Positions 14,700-22,673 of a stretch of DNA of 22,679 nt are shown piece by piece. The stretch is taken from the NCBI GenBank assembly GCA_946497585.1, contig CAMMLF010000006.1:1-22679 (forward strand), read 5' to 3'. The notes beneath the pieces are model-generated. The model made no database searches, was not told the DNA's origin, and saw nothing but the letters and a program-made list of their open reading frames with translations. Origin of the DNA: an uncultured Clostridium sp. (GTDB taxonomy: Bacteria; Bacillota; Clostridia; TANB77; CAG-508). Position 1 is the first letter of the stretch. Each line of letters starts with the position of its first letter. A program made the position numbers and the translations under genes.

Positions 14700-16150
14700 A
14701 CGTCATCATCTTCTTGCTCGTTTATAATTGTGGTATTTTCATTATTTTTCTTCTTATAATCTTCTCTTCTTGTATTATTTATATTGTTCCTATTATAATT
14801 TCTGCTTGTATCAAAATTTCTTCCTTCCGCCATATACATTCCCATGTTTAAAAACTCTTTTCCTGTGTTCAGTATCTTTTTTCCTGCTCTAATACTCACA
14901 TTATTATCTTTTATATTATTACTATTCATTTGGCTCGCTTGCTCTTTATTATCATTTGTTTTGTTTATTGTCGTAGTATTCATTTTGTTGGTTTCCATTA
15001 AATTCGTTTTCATTGCTGTAACATTTTGGTTATTAGGAGTTTTTTCAAAAATCCTTCCTAAAAAGCTACCATTTTCACTGCTTTGAATAGGAACAGGTTT
15101 AAATTGATATGTTATTGCTCCTAAGCTATTCGCCATAGCTCTTGCCATTCCTATTCCTCTATTAGCTAAGTCATCATTATTTACTCCAGCAATACGCGAA
15201 ATTAAATTTTGCAATGTATTTTGTAAAGCGTCGGCAATAGGAAGTATCATCATTGCCCATAAAATTGATGTTGCCCAACCTCCTGATTTAGGTAAAAATT
15301 CCATGTAAATTAAAAACAAAAATGCATATATAAATTGCATAAAAACATTTATTAAAATCTGTCCAAACCAAATAGCTGCACCTATTGTTTTCTTATTTAT
15401 CATCCACATTACTGAAACAATCGGCGTAAATATTAAAAATACCAATATTGTAAATTGCCTAATAATAAATTTTACATTTAATTTAAAAAATAAATAAGCA
15501 AATAATGCTATAACTATGGCAGTTGCAATTGCGTTTCCAGTTTGTATATTAGTAACTACATCATTTCCTAACAAATCATTTAAGCTTCCATTTGAATATC
15601 CTACTATCATGTGTACTAGATTGTTATTTAAGAATAATAAAAATTTAACAAACAATGGCGCAAATACTATTGATACTGCTCCAAAGAATAATCTCATAAG
15701 GCTATCCTTTGCTTCTGCCCTTTTTTCTATGCTATATCCACTTACTATTAATTTATAAGCTACAACAACTACTGCAATAAGGATTAAACTTCCTGCAATC
15801 GATGCCATTATCCAGTACCAATTCATAATCGACTCCCATTGCTCATCAGTGAATGGGGATATTGCAGTAGAATCTTTTGCAAATATTAATTCATCATAAT
15901 TCTTAAATCCCATTCCAAAATCTTCATTAGTTGTTAAATCAAATATTGTGGCTGCTATTCCTCCTATCATTTTCGCTATTATTTTTTCAAATAGTCCACC
16001 TTCATCGTCATCAATTGTTTCTTCAATTTCGCTTTGTGTTTCATTTTCATCATCATCAAATATGCTTGCTCTTACAGTTGGAGTAATCAAACTAAAAAGA
16101 ACAAGTATTATTAAAATACTTGCTATAATTTTTTTATTTACTTTTTTCAA
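14696..16150 (-). CDS. VirB6/TrbL-like polytopic membrane protein
   Basis: 484 residues. N-terminal signal-like segment (about 8-28, ending VRASIF), an acidic stretch (FDDDENETQSEIEETIDDDE), then about six membrane segments between 111 and 310 (WYWIMASIAGSLILIAVVVV; LFFGAVSIVFAPLFVKFLLF; AIATAIVIALFAYLFFKL; ILVFLIFTPIVSVMWM; ILINVFMQFIYAFLFLIYME; ILWAMMILPIADAL). The C-terminal third is hydrophilic and Asn/Lys-rich (NNKEQASQMNSNN and a tail of NN and EDDDV) and probably cytoplasmic. It plays the role of the inner-membrane channel component VirB6 of type IV secretion, matching its place between VirB4 and the wall hydrolase. TTG start 16150 with GGAGGTAT upstream. 12 bases after VirB4; overlaps the M23 gene by 4 bases. 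Confidence 0.8.
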   Translation of the reverse strand: MKKVNKKIIASILIILVLFSLITPTVRASIFDDDENETQSEIEETIDDDEGGLFEKIIAKMIGGIAATIFDLTTNEDFGMGFKNYDELIFAKDSTAISPFTDEQWESIMNWYWIMASIAGSLILIAVVVVAYKLIVSGYSIEKRAEAKDSLMRLFFGAVSIVFAPLFVKFLLFLNNNLVHMIVGYSNGSLNDLLGNDVVTNIQTGNAIATAIVIALFAYLFFKLNVKFIIRQFTILVFLIFTPIVSVMWMINKKTIGAAIWFGQILINVFMQFIYAFLFLIYMEFLPKSGGWATSILWAMMILPIADALQNTLQNLISRIAGVNNDDLANRGIGMARAMANSLGAITYQFKPVPIQSSENGSFLGRIFEKTPNNQNVTAMKTNLMETNKMNTTTINKTNDNKEQASQMNSNNIKDNNVSIRAGKKILNTGKEFLNMGMYMAEGRNFDTSRNYNRNNINNTRREDYKKKNNENTTIINEQEDDDV

Positions 16151-16162
16151 ATACCTCCCTCC

Positions 16163-18040
16163 TTACACTTTAAGAATTTCTTTTTCATTATCTAGCGCTT
16201 CAATAACTATTGCAGATACTTTTCCTTCAAGATATAACAATGCTTCGCCTTTTTGTGCTTGCAATAAAAAATCTTTTGTTCCTTCAGAGAGCTTAAAAAA
16301 TTCTAAAATATTATCAACACTTGCTGGTGATTGTTTCATAATAATTGCTGTACCACATGAATTTAAAGTAGCACGACCTTGAGGTGAATCAGTAAACTCC
16401 TGTGCCATTTGACTTGCTAAAACTAATCTTACACCTCTTTTCCTAGCCCTACGAGCTAAACTTTCAATAAAATCAGCCGTTTCCTCATACTTAAGCATTG
16501 TCCATGCTTCATCTATATAAATACTTTTTTCTTCATAAAGATTTGACCTCTTCATATATTTTTCAGTAATCCAACTTGTAATTACCATAGAAGCATAGAA
16601 TTTAGTTACTTCATCAGTAATATTAGATAAATCAAAGTCTATACAAATATCATTTGAATTTATATTGCTTTGACAGTCAAATAGTCCCAGACTTTTTCCT
16701 TTTAGAAAGCCTGTTAGTATATCTGCTAATTCAGTAGAATTTTTTTTGCCAGCTAAAATTCTCTGAAAATCTGTAAGTGTAGGCATTTTCTTTTTTATCT
16801 TTCCAAGAGTAAGTTTTTCTCCTATTTTTCCTCCCTCTTTTTCAAAAATGCTTTCCTTATACGTAGTTATTCCTTTTTCTTTATATGTTTCTATAACGCT
16901 TTCTTCTATATCTGTTAATTCTTTTGCATTAAGAGGTCTATCCATATAATGTTTTACTAACCCTGATAAAATTGCTCTTATTTCTGCAACTTTATTTAAT
17001 AGATTTACTTTTTCAATGCCATTTTCATCTTCATCAATGTCTATGTCAAATAGATTTATTCCTGAGCTAACACCTTGTTTTATAGATATTATTCTTCCAC
17101 CCAAGCTTTCTGTTCTTTTTTTATACTCACCTTCTATGTCCAAAATTGCAGATTGAGTATTTCTTGTAACAATACTTCTTGCTGAAAGAATATCCATTGT
17201 TACAGATTTTCCTGCACCAGTTACTCCTAGAATAACAATATGTGGATTTGTTAAAGTTTTATCAAATGTATTTAAATAAACAGGTAATCCTGTAAAATAG
17301 TTCCTTCCAATTGGTACTCCATTAGGGTGTGATAAAGCATTAGAACTTGCTATTGGAAACATTGTCGCTAGTCCACTACTTGTTACATTTCTTTCATAAT
17401 CAAATATATTAAGTAAATCAAATGGCAAATTTGCTTTTAGACCATCAAGCTGTCTAAAATTAAGGCATCTTACTTGTGCAGAAATTTTTGCAAATTCATT
17501 TTTAAGTAAATTGCTTTTTGTATTTAATTCTTCTAAATTTTTAGCATTTATCCTAAGCAAAATAGTAACAAAAAATAATTTATCATTTGCCATCTGTACT
17601 TGTTTTCTTATTTGGTCATAATCCAAAATCATTTTTTCCAATGGATGTATTAAATCAATATTACCTTTACTTTCATAAGTTCTTCTTTCAGATTCCAAAA
17701 CAGTTACTTTTTTATTTAATTGTCTAATTACACTATCATCATTTGCCGGACGACTAATGATACTTAATGTAATATCTCCAAGCATACTGAATATTTTATC
17801 AAGCCATCCCAAGAAAGTTTTATTAGGGTAAACAGCTAACACAAAACTTCTTGAATACTTATCATCTCCAAGCACAATGTAATCTCTCTTTTCATCTATA
17901 CAATCCGGTATAATTAAATCTATTAGTTTTGGAACTTTTTCAAAAATATCTTGATTATTCTTTATTATTCTTTTCTTATTAGCTTTTTCTAATGATATTT
18001 TTTTCTCACCTTTTTTATGTTTTATTCTTTGCCTCAACAT
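16163..18040 (-). CDS. VirB4-type conjugation ATPase
   Basis: 625 residues. ATPase that drives assembly of the channel or pilus and substrate passage, located at the inner membrane face. Residues 1-200 hold the VirB4 N-terminal domain (LIIPDCIDEKRDYIVLGDDK; then PNKTFLGWLDKIFS). Walker A is at about 270-282 (GVTGAGKSVTM), the following strand is QSAILDIEGEYKKR, and Walker B is SIYIDEAWTML (about 505-515), followed by ARRARKRGVRLVLASQMAQE, as usual in this family. ATG at 18038-18040; the ribosome site GGAGGGAGG lies inside the end of the upstream gene, with which it overlaps by 26 bases, so translation is coupled. Intact. Confidence 0.95.
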   Translation of the reverse strand: MLRQRIKHKKGEKKISLEKANKKRIIKNNQDIFEKVPKLIDLIIPDCIDEKRDYIVLGDDKYSRSFVLAVYPNKTFLGWLDKIFSMLGDITLSIISRPANDDSVIRQLNKKVTVLESERRTYESKGNIDLIHPLEKMILDYDQIRKQVQMANDKLFFVTILLRINAKNLEELNTKSNLLKNEFAKISAQVRCLNFRQLDGLKANLPFDLLNIFDYERNVTSSGLATMFPIASSNALSHPNGVPIGRNYFTGLPVYLNTFDKTLTNPHIVILGVTGAGKSVTMDILSARSIVTRNTQSAILDIEGEYKKRTESLGGRIISIKQGVSSGINLFDIDIDEDENGIEKVNLLNKVAEIRAILSGLVKHYMDRPLNAKELTDIEESVIETYKEKGITTYKESIFEKEGGKIGEKLTLGKIKKKMPTLTDFQRILAGKKNSTELADILTGFLKGKSLGLFDCQSNINSNDICIDFDLSNITDEVTKFYASMVITSWITEKYMKRSNLYEEKSIYIDEAWTMLKYEETADFIESLARRARKRGVRLVLASQMAQEFTDSPQGRATLNSCGTAIIMKQSPASVDNILEFFKLSEGTKDFLLQAQKGEALLYLEGKVSAIVIEALDNEKEILKV

Positions 18041-18731
18041 AAAATTTTAGACCTCCCTCCTTAATAATGTTTCTTAAATTTTCATTTGCATTCTTATTAA
18101 GTTCTCTATATAATAACTCAACTATATCCATATCATCTAATAGTCTAACTGTAACTTTTATACTTGCAAAGCTGTATTTTAAATCATCATAAAATTCTTT
18201 TAATTCAACTACGGCTTTTTCAAATGTTTCAGTTGATGTAACAATTAGATAGTTTTTCCTTACGTACAAATTTTCCTCTTGCATAATATTTCTTAAATAT
18301 TGAATTATATTTTCTCCGTATTCTTTAACATTATTGTTTCTCTGTTTTTGAATGTTTTCTCTAATGTTTAATATCTTATCTGTCGTATCTATTTTTTCAA
18401 TTGTACTAAAAAATTGAGTCTGAAATGTAAATGTTTTAGATATTTTTATCAGATTATTATCTATATTATCTTGTTCTTCCTCATTAAGAAGCCTATATTC
18501 AATACTTCCAAGTTCAATAATTATTGAGCATTTATTATTTATAACTAGGATATTATCTTTTATTTCTTCAATACCCCATATATTTTTAATATTCTTCTTT
18601 TGTTTTTTAAAACTTAACTTTTCTTTTGAATTTTGATTATATATTTTATTTTTTGCTCTAATATATATTGGCAAAAATATTGCTAACCCTATACTTGCCA
18701 GCATAAAAAAAATTGTAATTACCATTTTCAT
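18015..18731 (-). CDS. VirB4-associated partner protein with N-terminal membrane segment
   Basis: 238 residues. A membrane segment at about 4-24 (VITIFFMLASIGLAIFLPIY), then a soluble domain with SIIIELGSIEYRLLNEEEQD, a helical middle (IDTTDKILNIRENIQKQRN), RKNYLIVTSTETFEKAVVEL and the end LLYRELNKNANENLRN. The order of strands, and ELGSIEYRLL followed by TFTFQTQFFSTIEKI, resemble the N-terminal domain of VirB4/TraC proteins, and the gene sits directly ahead of VirB4. It may act as a separate adaptor for VirB4; this is inference, and the family is not firmly recognised. ATG start overlaps the PrgI-like gene by 4 bases. Confidence 0.6.
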   Translation of the reverse strand: MKMVITIFFMLASIGLAIFLPIYIRAKNKIYNQNSKEKLSFKKQKKNIKNIWGIEEIKDNILVINNKCSIIIELGSIEYRLLNEEEQDNIDNNLIKISKTFTFQTQFFSTIEKIDTTDKILNIRENIQKQRNNNVKEYGENIIQYLRNIMQEENLYVRKNYLIVTSTETFEKAVVELKEFYDDLKYSFASIKVTVRLLDDMDIVELLYRELNKNANENLRNIIKEGGLKFYVEAKNKT

Positions 18732-19018
18732 TTACCTTTCTCTAAAATATATTTTTTCTTTTTAAAAATAAATCTTAAAATATAAATAAAATACTTATCT
18801 GAATTTGTTCCATCAATTTTAAAAAATGCAAAAAGTGCAAATATTGTTGCAACTATCAAAAAAAACACTAGTTTTACAAAAGTATTTAAATTGGGAACTA
18901 AGAAAATTGATAATGTAGATGCTCCTAATATTAAATATATAGCTTGTCTTAAAGATACATATCCACCAAATATTTTTTCTTCATGCCTAAAGTTAAAAGG
19001 TACATTATATATCTGCAT
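18728..19018 (-). CDS. PrgI/VirB3-like membrane protein
   Basis: 96 residues. The N-terminus has the typical YNVPFNFRHEEKIFGGYVSL pattern, followed by two close membrane segments (QAIYLILGASTLSIFLVP and VKLVFFLIVATIFALFAFF) and a basic end (FIFKKKKYILEKGK). This is the PrgI family, the small two-segment protein encoded just before VirB4 in Gram-positive conjugation systems and considered the VirB3 counterpart. ATG at 19016-19018 follows GGAGGGTAAT that lies in the end of the pilin gene. 4-base overlap with the VirB4 partner gene. Confidence 0.9.
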   Translation of the reverse strand: MQIYNVPFNFRHEEKIFGGYVSLRQAIYLILGASTLSIFLVPNLNTFVKLVFFLIVATIFALFAFFKIDGTNSDKYFIYILRFIFKKKKYILEKGK

Positions 19019-19019
19019 A

Positions 19020-19403
19020 TTACCCTCCTATCATTGAACCTGAACCATTTGTAGAAACACTTAAAATAATTCCAGAGACAATTAAAGCTAAACTTAAAAG
19101 CATAAATCCTGCTGCGACCCATGCCAATCCACCAATTCCTTCTGAACGTTTATTAGGATTATTTGCATTAACAATTAATTTTATTGCAATTATTACAATA
19201 CTCACAAACATTAATACGCTTCCGACTGGCATTGCCAACTGTATTACTGCATTTTTAATGTTTTGTGTAGCTGTTTCAACTTCTTGCGTTCCAATCGTAG
19301 AACTTGCATAAGTTTTTAAGTTAAATAAAAACATCGTTCCAAATGTAACTAAAGGTGCAATTTTAAATTTTTGTAATTTTTCTTTTCTAATTAATTTATT
19401 CAT
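19020..19403 (-). CDS. VirB2/TrbC-like pilin or channel subunit
   Basis: 127 residues. A long basic signal (MNKLIRKEKLQKFKIAPLVT to about residue 34, TYASS), then a hydrophilic section (GTQEVETATQNIKNAVIQLA), then two membrane segments (PVGSVLMFVSIVIIAIKLIV and GGLAWVAAGFMLLSLALIVS) with ANNPNKRSEGIG between them, and a Gly/Ser-rich tail. This is the two-helix VirB2/TrbC pilin layout; similar genes are found ahead of PrgI and VirB4 in clostridial conjugative elements. It may form a pilus or line the channel. ATG at 19401-19403; AAGGAGGTAATAATTAA is immediately upstream and overlaps the end of the broken two-segment gene. Confidence 0.85.
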   Translation of the reverse strand: MNKLIRKEKLQKFKIAPLVTFGTMFLFNLKTYASSTIGTQEVETATQNIKNAVIQLAMPVGSVLMFVSIVIIAIKLIVNANNPNKRSEGIGGLAWVAAGFMLLSLALIVSGIILSVSTNGSGSMIGG

Positions 19404-19670
19404 TTAATTATTACCTCCTTGATTAAAAAAATTTATAAAAACTGGTATTAATAATATAAAAACTTGTACTACAATACTTATCACAAAGTTTTTAATACCG
19501 AATTTTATTGTCTTTTCGGACTTTATACGACTTCCGAATTAGCCAAACTATTAAACTAGTAAAAATCCATATTGTTATGAGAATAATTATAAAAAAAAAC
19601 TGTTTTTCATTATATTTTCTAACATTAGATTAATACTTGAATTAGTCTCTAAATTATATGGTTCAATCAT
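19404..19670 (-). pseudogene. Two-segment membrane protein gene with two frame breaks
   Basis: ATG at 19668-19670 follows GGAGG-GAAAG and opens MIEPYNLETNSSINLM. Frame is lost at a run of nine Ts on the minus strand (19591-19599): adding one T gives NSFFFIIILITIWIFTSLIV and a basic end (WLIRKSYK). A second change, one base too many near 19515-19545, leads to the frame KTIKFGIKNFVISIVVQVFI and then LLIPVFINFFNQGGNN, ending just before the pilin ATG. Restored, it is 88 residues with two membrane segments and a basic link, translationally coupled to the pilin. It resembles the small membrane proteins placed upstream of pilin genes, but I cannot name it. The T-run could allow transcriptional slippage; two compensating breaks fit decay or sequence error as well. 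Confidence 0.55.
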
Positions 19671-19689
19671 CTTTCCCTCCATTTTAAGC

Positions 19690-19715
19690 AAAAAAATAAA
19701 GCTAATTTTTAGCTT
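19690..19715 (-). terminator. Intrinsic terminator at the end of the helix-turn-helix gene
   Basis: Stem AAGCTAA (19699-19705) and TTAGCTT (19709-19715), 3-base loop, then TATTTTTTT on the minus strand. The gene's TAG stop is inside the stem. The T-run ends about 10 bases before GGAGG of the next gene, leaving no place for a promoter between. Confidence 0.8.
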
Positions 19716-20476
19716 CTAATTTTCTCATAATACTTACATAATAATATTCATAAAAGTTCTTAATTTCATTTGTAGTATCTTTATATGTATTTTCAAATGT
19801 TTTGCAGCTATTATAAACATTTATAAAGTCTTCCCTAGTAGCTTTATTTAAAAGATTTACTTTATTTCTTATAAATAATTCTCCAACTGTAAAAATTATT
19901 GTCTTAAGTTTACTTATATTTTCGTCTTTAAATGTATTTATAATTTCTTCAGTATAATTAAACTCTAATTTCTTTAGTATTTCATAAAATTCTTCATACT
20001 CTTTACTATTAAATCCTTCAGGGATTTCTCCGTTTAATAATATATGTAAAAAATCTATCTATCCTAATATTTATATTATTATCTTTAGCTTTTCTGCCAA
20101 TAGGGTATAAGCTGTTTTGCTTATAGGGGTATGTGCTTTTTGGCTCATAGTTATTTTGCACAAATTCCCTGCAACTAATATCTGTAATATAAATTTTTCT
20201 TTGGATTATCTCATTCTTTTCGTTTTTAATTAGTTCAATCTTAATATATTTCAACTTAGCTAAATGAGAAATCCATCTTGAAATCGTCCCTGGTATTACT
20301 CCATAAAGGTTTGCAAAATAACTATTGCTTGCGAAACAATACCCCTCCTTTCCAATTAAAGCAGTTATTTCACCATACAATAATCTTTCTGGATATTTCA
20401 GCCTTTCATCATACCTTACACTTGCAGGAATAATAGCATAGTAAGAAGGTTGTCTTTCATTACTCACATTTGACAT
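19702..20476 (-). pseudogene. Replication-type helix-turn-helix protein, broken at a GATA repeat
   Basis: ATG at 20474-20476 follows AGGAGAGTG (a GTG is adjacent). The N-terminal domain has PSYYAIIPASVRYDERLKYP and ERLLYGEITALIGKEGYCFA, then SNSYFANLYGVIPGTISRWI (recognition helix) and HLAKLKYIKIELIKNEK (wing). This matches the helix-turn-helix proteins of Bacillota phages and conjugative elements that resemble replication initiators. After NINIRID the frame is lost at GATAGATAGAT (20052-20062); removing one GATA unit restores RIDFLHILLNGEIPEG and then a helical C-terminal domain down to LEAKN at 19702. Restored length is about 256 residues; the present frame stops after 153 or so. The C-terminal part would act in dimer or protein contact (inference). 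A tetranucleotide slip suggests phase variation, decay or an assembly error. Confidence 0.7.
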
Positions 20477-20644
20477 CACTCTCCTAAATTAAATTTTAAA
20501 GAGATTTCCATATCCAAATCTTGCTTTACATTGTTTTTTTCCAACTCGCTTTTTATTATCATTGGAATTTCAGTTTCCAATAATTTTTCCATTATAGAAT
20601 ATAATTTCATTTTTTTCAGAAATCTTTTTTAATTCATCATCCAT
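20476..20644 (-). pseudogene. Small helical protein gene, frame broken at an A7 run
   Basis: ATG at 20642-20644 has a very good ribosome site (GGAGGTTTTTATG). It encodes MDDELKKISEKNEIIFYNGK and stops at 20570. If one A is removed from the seven-A run (about 20610-20616), the frame continues as DDELKKISEKMKLYSIMEKL and LETEIPMIIKSELEKNNVKQ, ending NLGE at a TGA that overlaps the next ATG (TGATG). The restored product is about 55 residues, charged and helical. Alternatively the real gene is only the 24-residue peptide. No function is seen. Confidence 0.4.
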
Positions 20645-20656
20645 AAAAACCTCCAC

Positions 20657-20692
20657 AAAAAAAGAAACAAGTTCAAAACTTATTTCTTTTTT
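20657..20692 (-). terminator. Intrinsic terminator at the end of the short ORF after the ABC gene
   Basis: On the minus strand AAAAAAGAAATAAGTT pairs with AACTTGTTTCTTTTTT (16 pairs, one U-G) over a 3-base loop. The stop codon at 20680-20682 lies in the stem. About four bases after the T-run, GGAGG of the next gene begins. Confidence 0.8.
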
Positions 20693-20853
20693 ATTTCTAT
20701 ATCAAAATCTGATAATTTTAGAGCAAATTTTAAATCAATTTTGTTTAATCTATTAAATTTTGGATTATACTGTTCTTTATATTCGAATGTTCTAATCCTC
20801 TCAAAGTGCTCAGCCTCATAGAATACAACGTATTCTATATTTTCATCCCTCAA
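20680..20853 (-). CDS. Possible 57-residue ORF overlapping the ABC exporter end
   Basis: Frame from TTG at 20851-20853, which overlaps the exporter's TGA stop (TTGA), to TAA at 20680: MRDENIEYVVFYEAEHFERI, then RTFEYKEQYNPKFNRLNKID and LKFALKLSDFDIEIKKK. It reads like real protein, with mixed charged and aromatic residues, but the upstream ribosome site is weak and no ATG exists before the frame's stop inside the exporter gene. It may be a real small coupled gene, or the 3' remnant of a longer gene cut at a junction. No family is recognised. Confidence 0.35.
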   Translation of the reverse strand: MRDENIEYVVFYEAEHFERIRTFEYKEQYNPKFNRLNKIDLKFALKLSDFDIEIKKK

Positions 20854-22673
20854 AGCTCGTCGAATTGTGAGTTATATAGTCTAGCATAAGCTCCATTTTT
20901 AGCAAGTAATTCTTCATGATTTCCTTGCTCAACAATGTCACCATGTTCCATAACTAGTATTAAATCTGCATTTTTTATTGTAGATAATCTATGAGCTATT
21001 ATGAAACTTGTTCTACCTTTCATTAAATTATCCATTGCTGATTGAATTTGTATTTCTGTTCTAGTGTCTATACTTGATGTTGCTTCATCTAGAATTAGAA
21101 TCTTAGGGTCTGCAAGTATTACACGTGCTATTGTTAAAAGTTGTTTTTGTCCTGCAGATATATTTGATGTTTCTTCATTAAGTACCATATCATAAGAGTT
21201 TGGTAATGTTTTAATGAAATGATGTACATGGGCAGCTTTTGCTGCTTCAATTACTTCTGCAAGAGTTGCATCTGGTTTTCCGTAACGTATATTATCCTTT
21301 ATTGAACCACTGAATAACCATGTGTCTTGAAGTACCATTCCGAACATTTTTCTTAAATCACCACGGTTGAAATCTTTTATATTGTTTCCATCAACATATA
21401 TTCCTCCAGAATTTACATCATAGAATCTCATTAAAAGTTTAACCATTGTTGTTTTTCCTGCTCCTGTTGGTCCAACAATTGCAATTTTTTGTCCATCATG
21501 AACATCTGCATTAAAGTCATGAATTATTATATTATCATCATCATATCCAAATTCTACATGGTCAAACTTAACATTTCCTTTAAGTCCTTCTGTAGATTTT
21601 GGATTTACAATTTCTTGTACTTCTTCTTTTTCTTCTAGGAATTCAAAAACTCTTTCTGCTGATGCAACCATTGTTTGAAGCATTCCAGATATTTGAGCTA
21701 TTTGAGATATAGGTTGTGTAAATTGTCTCATGTATTGTATAAATGATTGGATATTACCAACTGTAATTTGTCCTTGTGCTGCTAAGTATCCACCAAGTAT
21801 TGCAACTCCTACATATGCAATATTGCCAATAAAGTTCATAATTGGATGCATTAATCCTGATAAAAATTGAGATTTCCATCCTGAATTATATAGGTTATCA
21901 TTTTCTTCTTTAAAAGCTTTTAATACTTTTTCTTGACTGTTGAAAGCTTTTACAATTAACTGTCCACCATATATTTCTTCTACTTGACCATCTAAGTATC
22001 CTAAGTGATCTTGTTGAGCTTTGAAATATTTTTGTGATTTTTTTGCAATTTTACTTACTACAAATACCGTTATAGGAAGTATTAATACAGCTATTAATGT
22101 CATTTCCCAGCTTATTGATAACATCATTATTAATATTCCAATTACTGTACATATTGCGGTAATGATTTGTGTTATACTTTGATTTAAGTTTTGTGAAAGC
22201 ATATCAACATCATTTGAAATTACTGATAATACTTCACCATTTGTTCTTTTATCAAAGAATTTCATTGGTAGTTTGTTTATTTTAGCTACTAAATCATTAC
22301 GTACTTTATAGCTGACTTTTTGAGCAACATTTGTCATTACAAATCCTTGAATTGCTGAAAATGCCATACTTATTACATATAACACTAAAAGTGTAATTAG
22401 TATATTAGCGATTGCTTCAAAGTTTATTCCGCTTCCTCCAGACAATTTGCTTATAAGTCCATTATATATTTCAGTAGTAGCATTACCTAGTATTTTAGGT
22501 CCAACTATTGAAAATATTGTACTTCCAATAGCAAACACTAATACTATTATTATTTGCCATTTATATGGTGCCAAATAATTTTTTATTAATTTTTTTACGG
22601 TTCCTGTAAAGTCTTTTGCTTTTTCAGGTGTCTTATTTGAGCCACCTCTCATTCCTCCCATTGGTCCCGGCAT
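20850..22673 (-). CDS. ABC exporter subunit (heterodimer type, MdlB/LmrA-like)
   Basis: 607 residues if the ATG at 22671-22673 is the start; the frame is open to the window edge, so it may be a little longer. It begins MPGPMGGMRGGSNKTPEKAK, a Gly-rich tail common in such partners. A six-segment membrane domain (about 35-330) is followed by the nucleotide-binding domain: Walker A VGPTGAGKTT (about 398-407), Q-loop LQDTWLF, signature NISAGQKQLLTIARV (about 503-517), Walker B ILILDEATSSID (about 525-536), and H-loop IIAHRLSTIKNAD (about 558-570). The signature is SAGQ rather than SGGQ, which is common in one subunit of heterodimeric exporters, so a partner gene is expected upstream, outside the window. 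Substrate unknown (drug or lipid export likely). It looks less AT-rich than the element and may be host DNA. Confidence 0.9.
   Translation of the reverse strand: MPGPMGGMRGGSNKTPEKAKDFTGTVKKLIKNYLAPYKWQIIIVLVFAIGSTIFSIVGPKILGNATTEIYNGLISKLSGGSGINFEAIANILITLLVLYVISMAFSAIQGFVMTNVAQKVSYKVRNDLVAKINKLPMKFFDKRTNGEVLSVISNDVDMLSQNLNQSITQIITAICTVIGILIMMLSISWEMTLIAVLILPITVFVVSKIAKKSQKYFKAQQDHLGYLDGQVEEIYGGQLIVKAFNSQEKVLKAFKEENDNLYNSGWKSQFLSGLMHPIMNFIGNIAYVGVAILGGYLAAQGQITVGNIQSFIQYMRQFTQPISQIAQISGMLQTMVASAERVFEFLEEKEEVQEIVNPKSTEGLKGNVKFDHVEFGYDDDNIIIHDFNADVHDGQKIAIVGPTGAGKTTMVKLLMRFYDVNSGGIYVDGNNIKDFNRGDLRKMFGMVLQDTWLFSGSIKDNIRYGKPDATLAEVIEAAKAAHVHHFIKTLPNSYDMVLNEETSNISAGQKQLLTIARVILADPKILILDEATSSIDTRTEIQIQSAMDNLMKGRTSFIIAHRLSTIKNADLILVMEHGDIVEQGNHEELLAKNGAYARLYNSQFDEL

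Noticed and set aside
2220..20860. Attachment-site direct repeats at TTTCATC near 2222 and 20842
   Set aside because: Only seven bases match, which is expected by chance in this AT-rich sequence.
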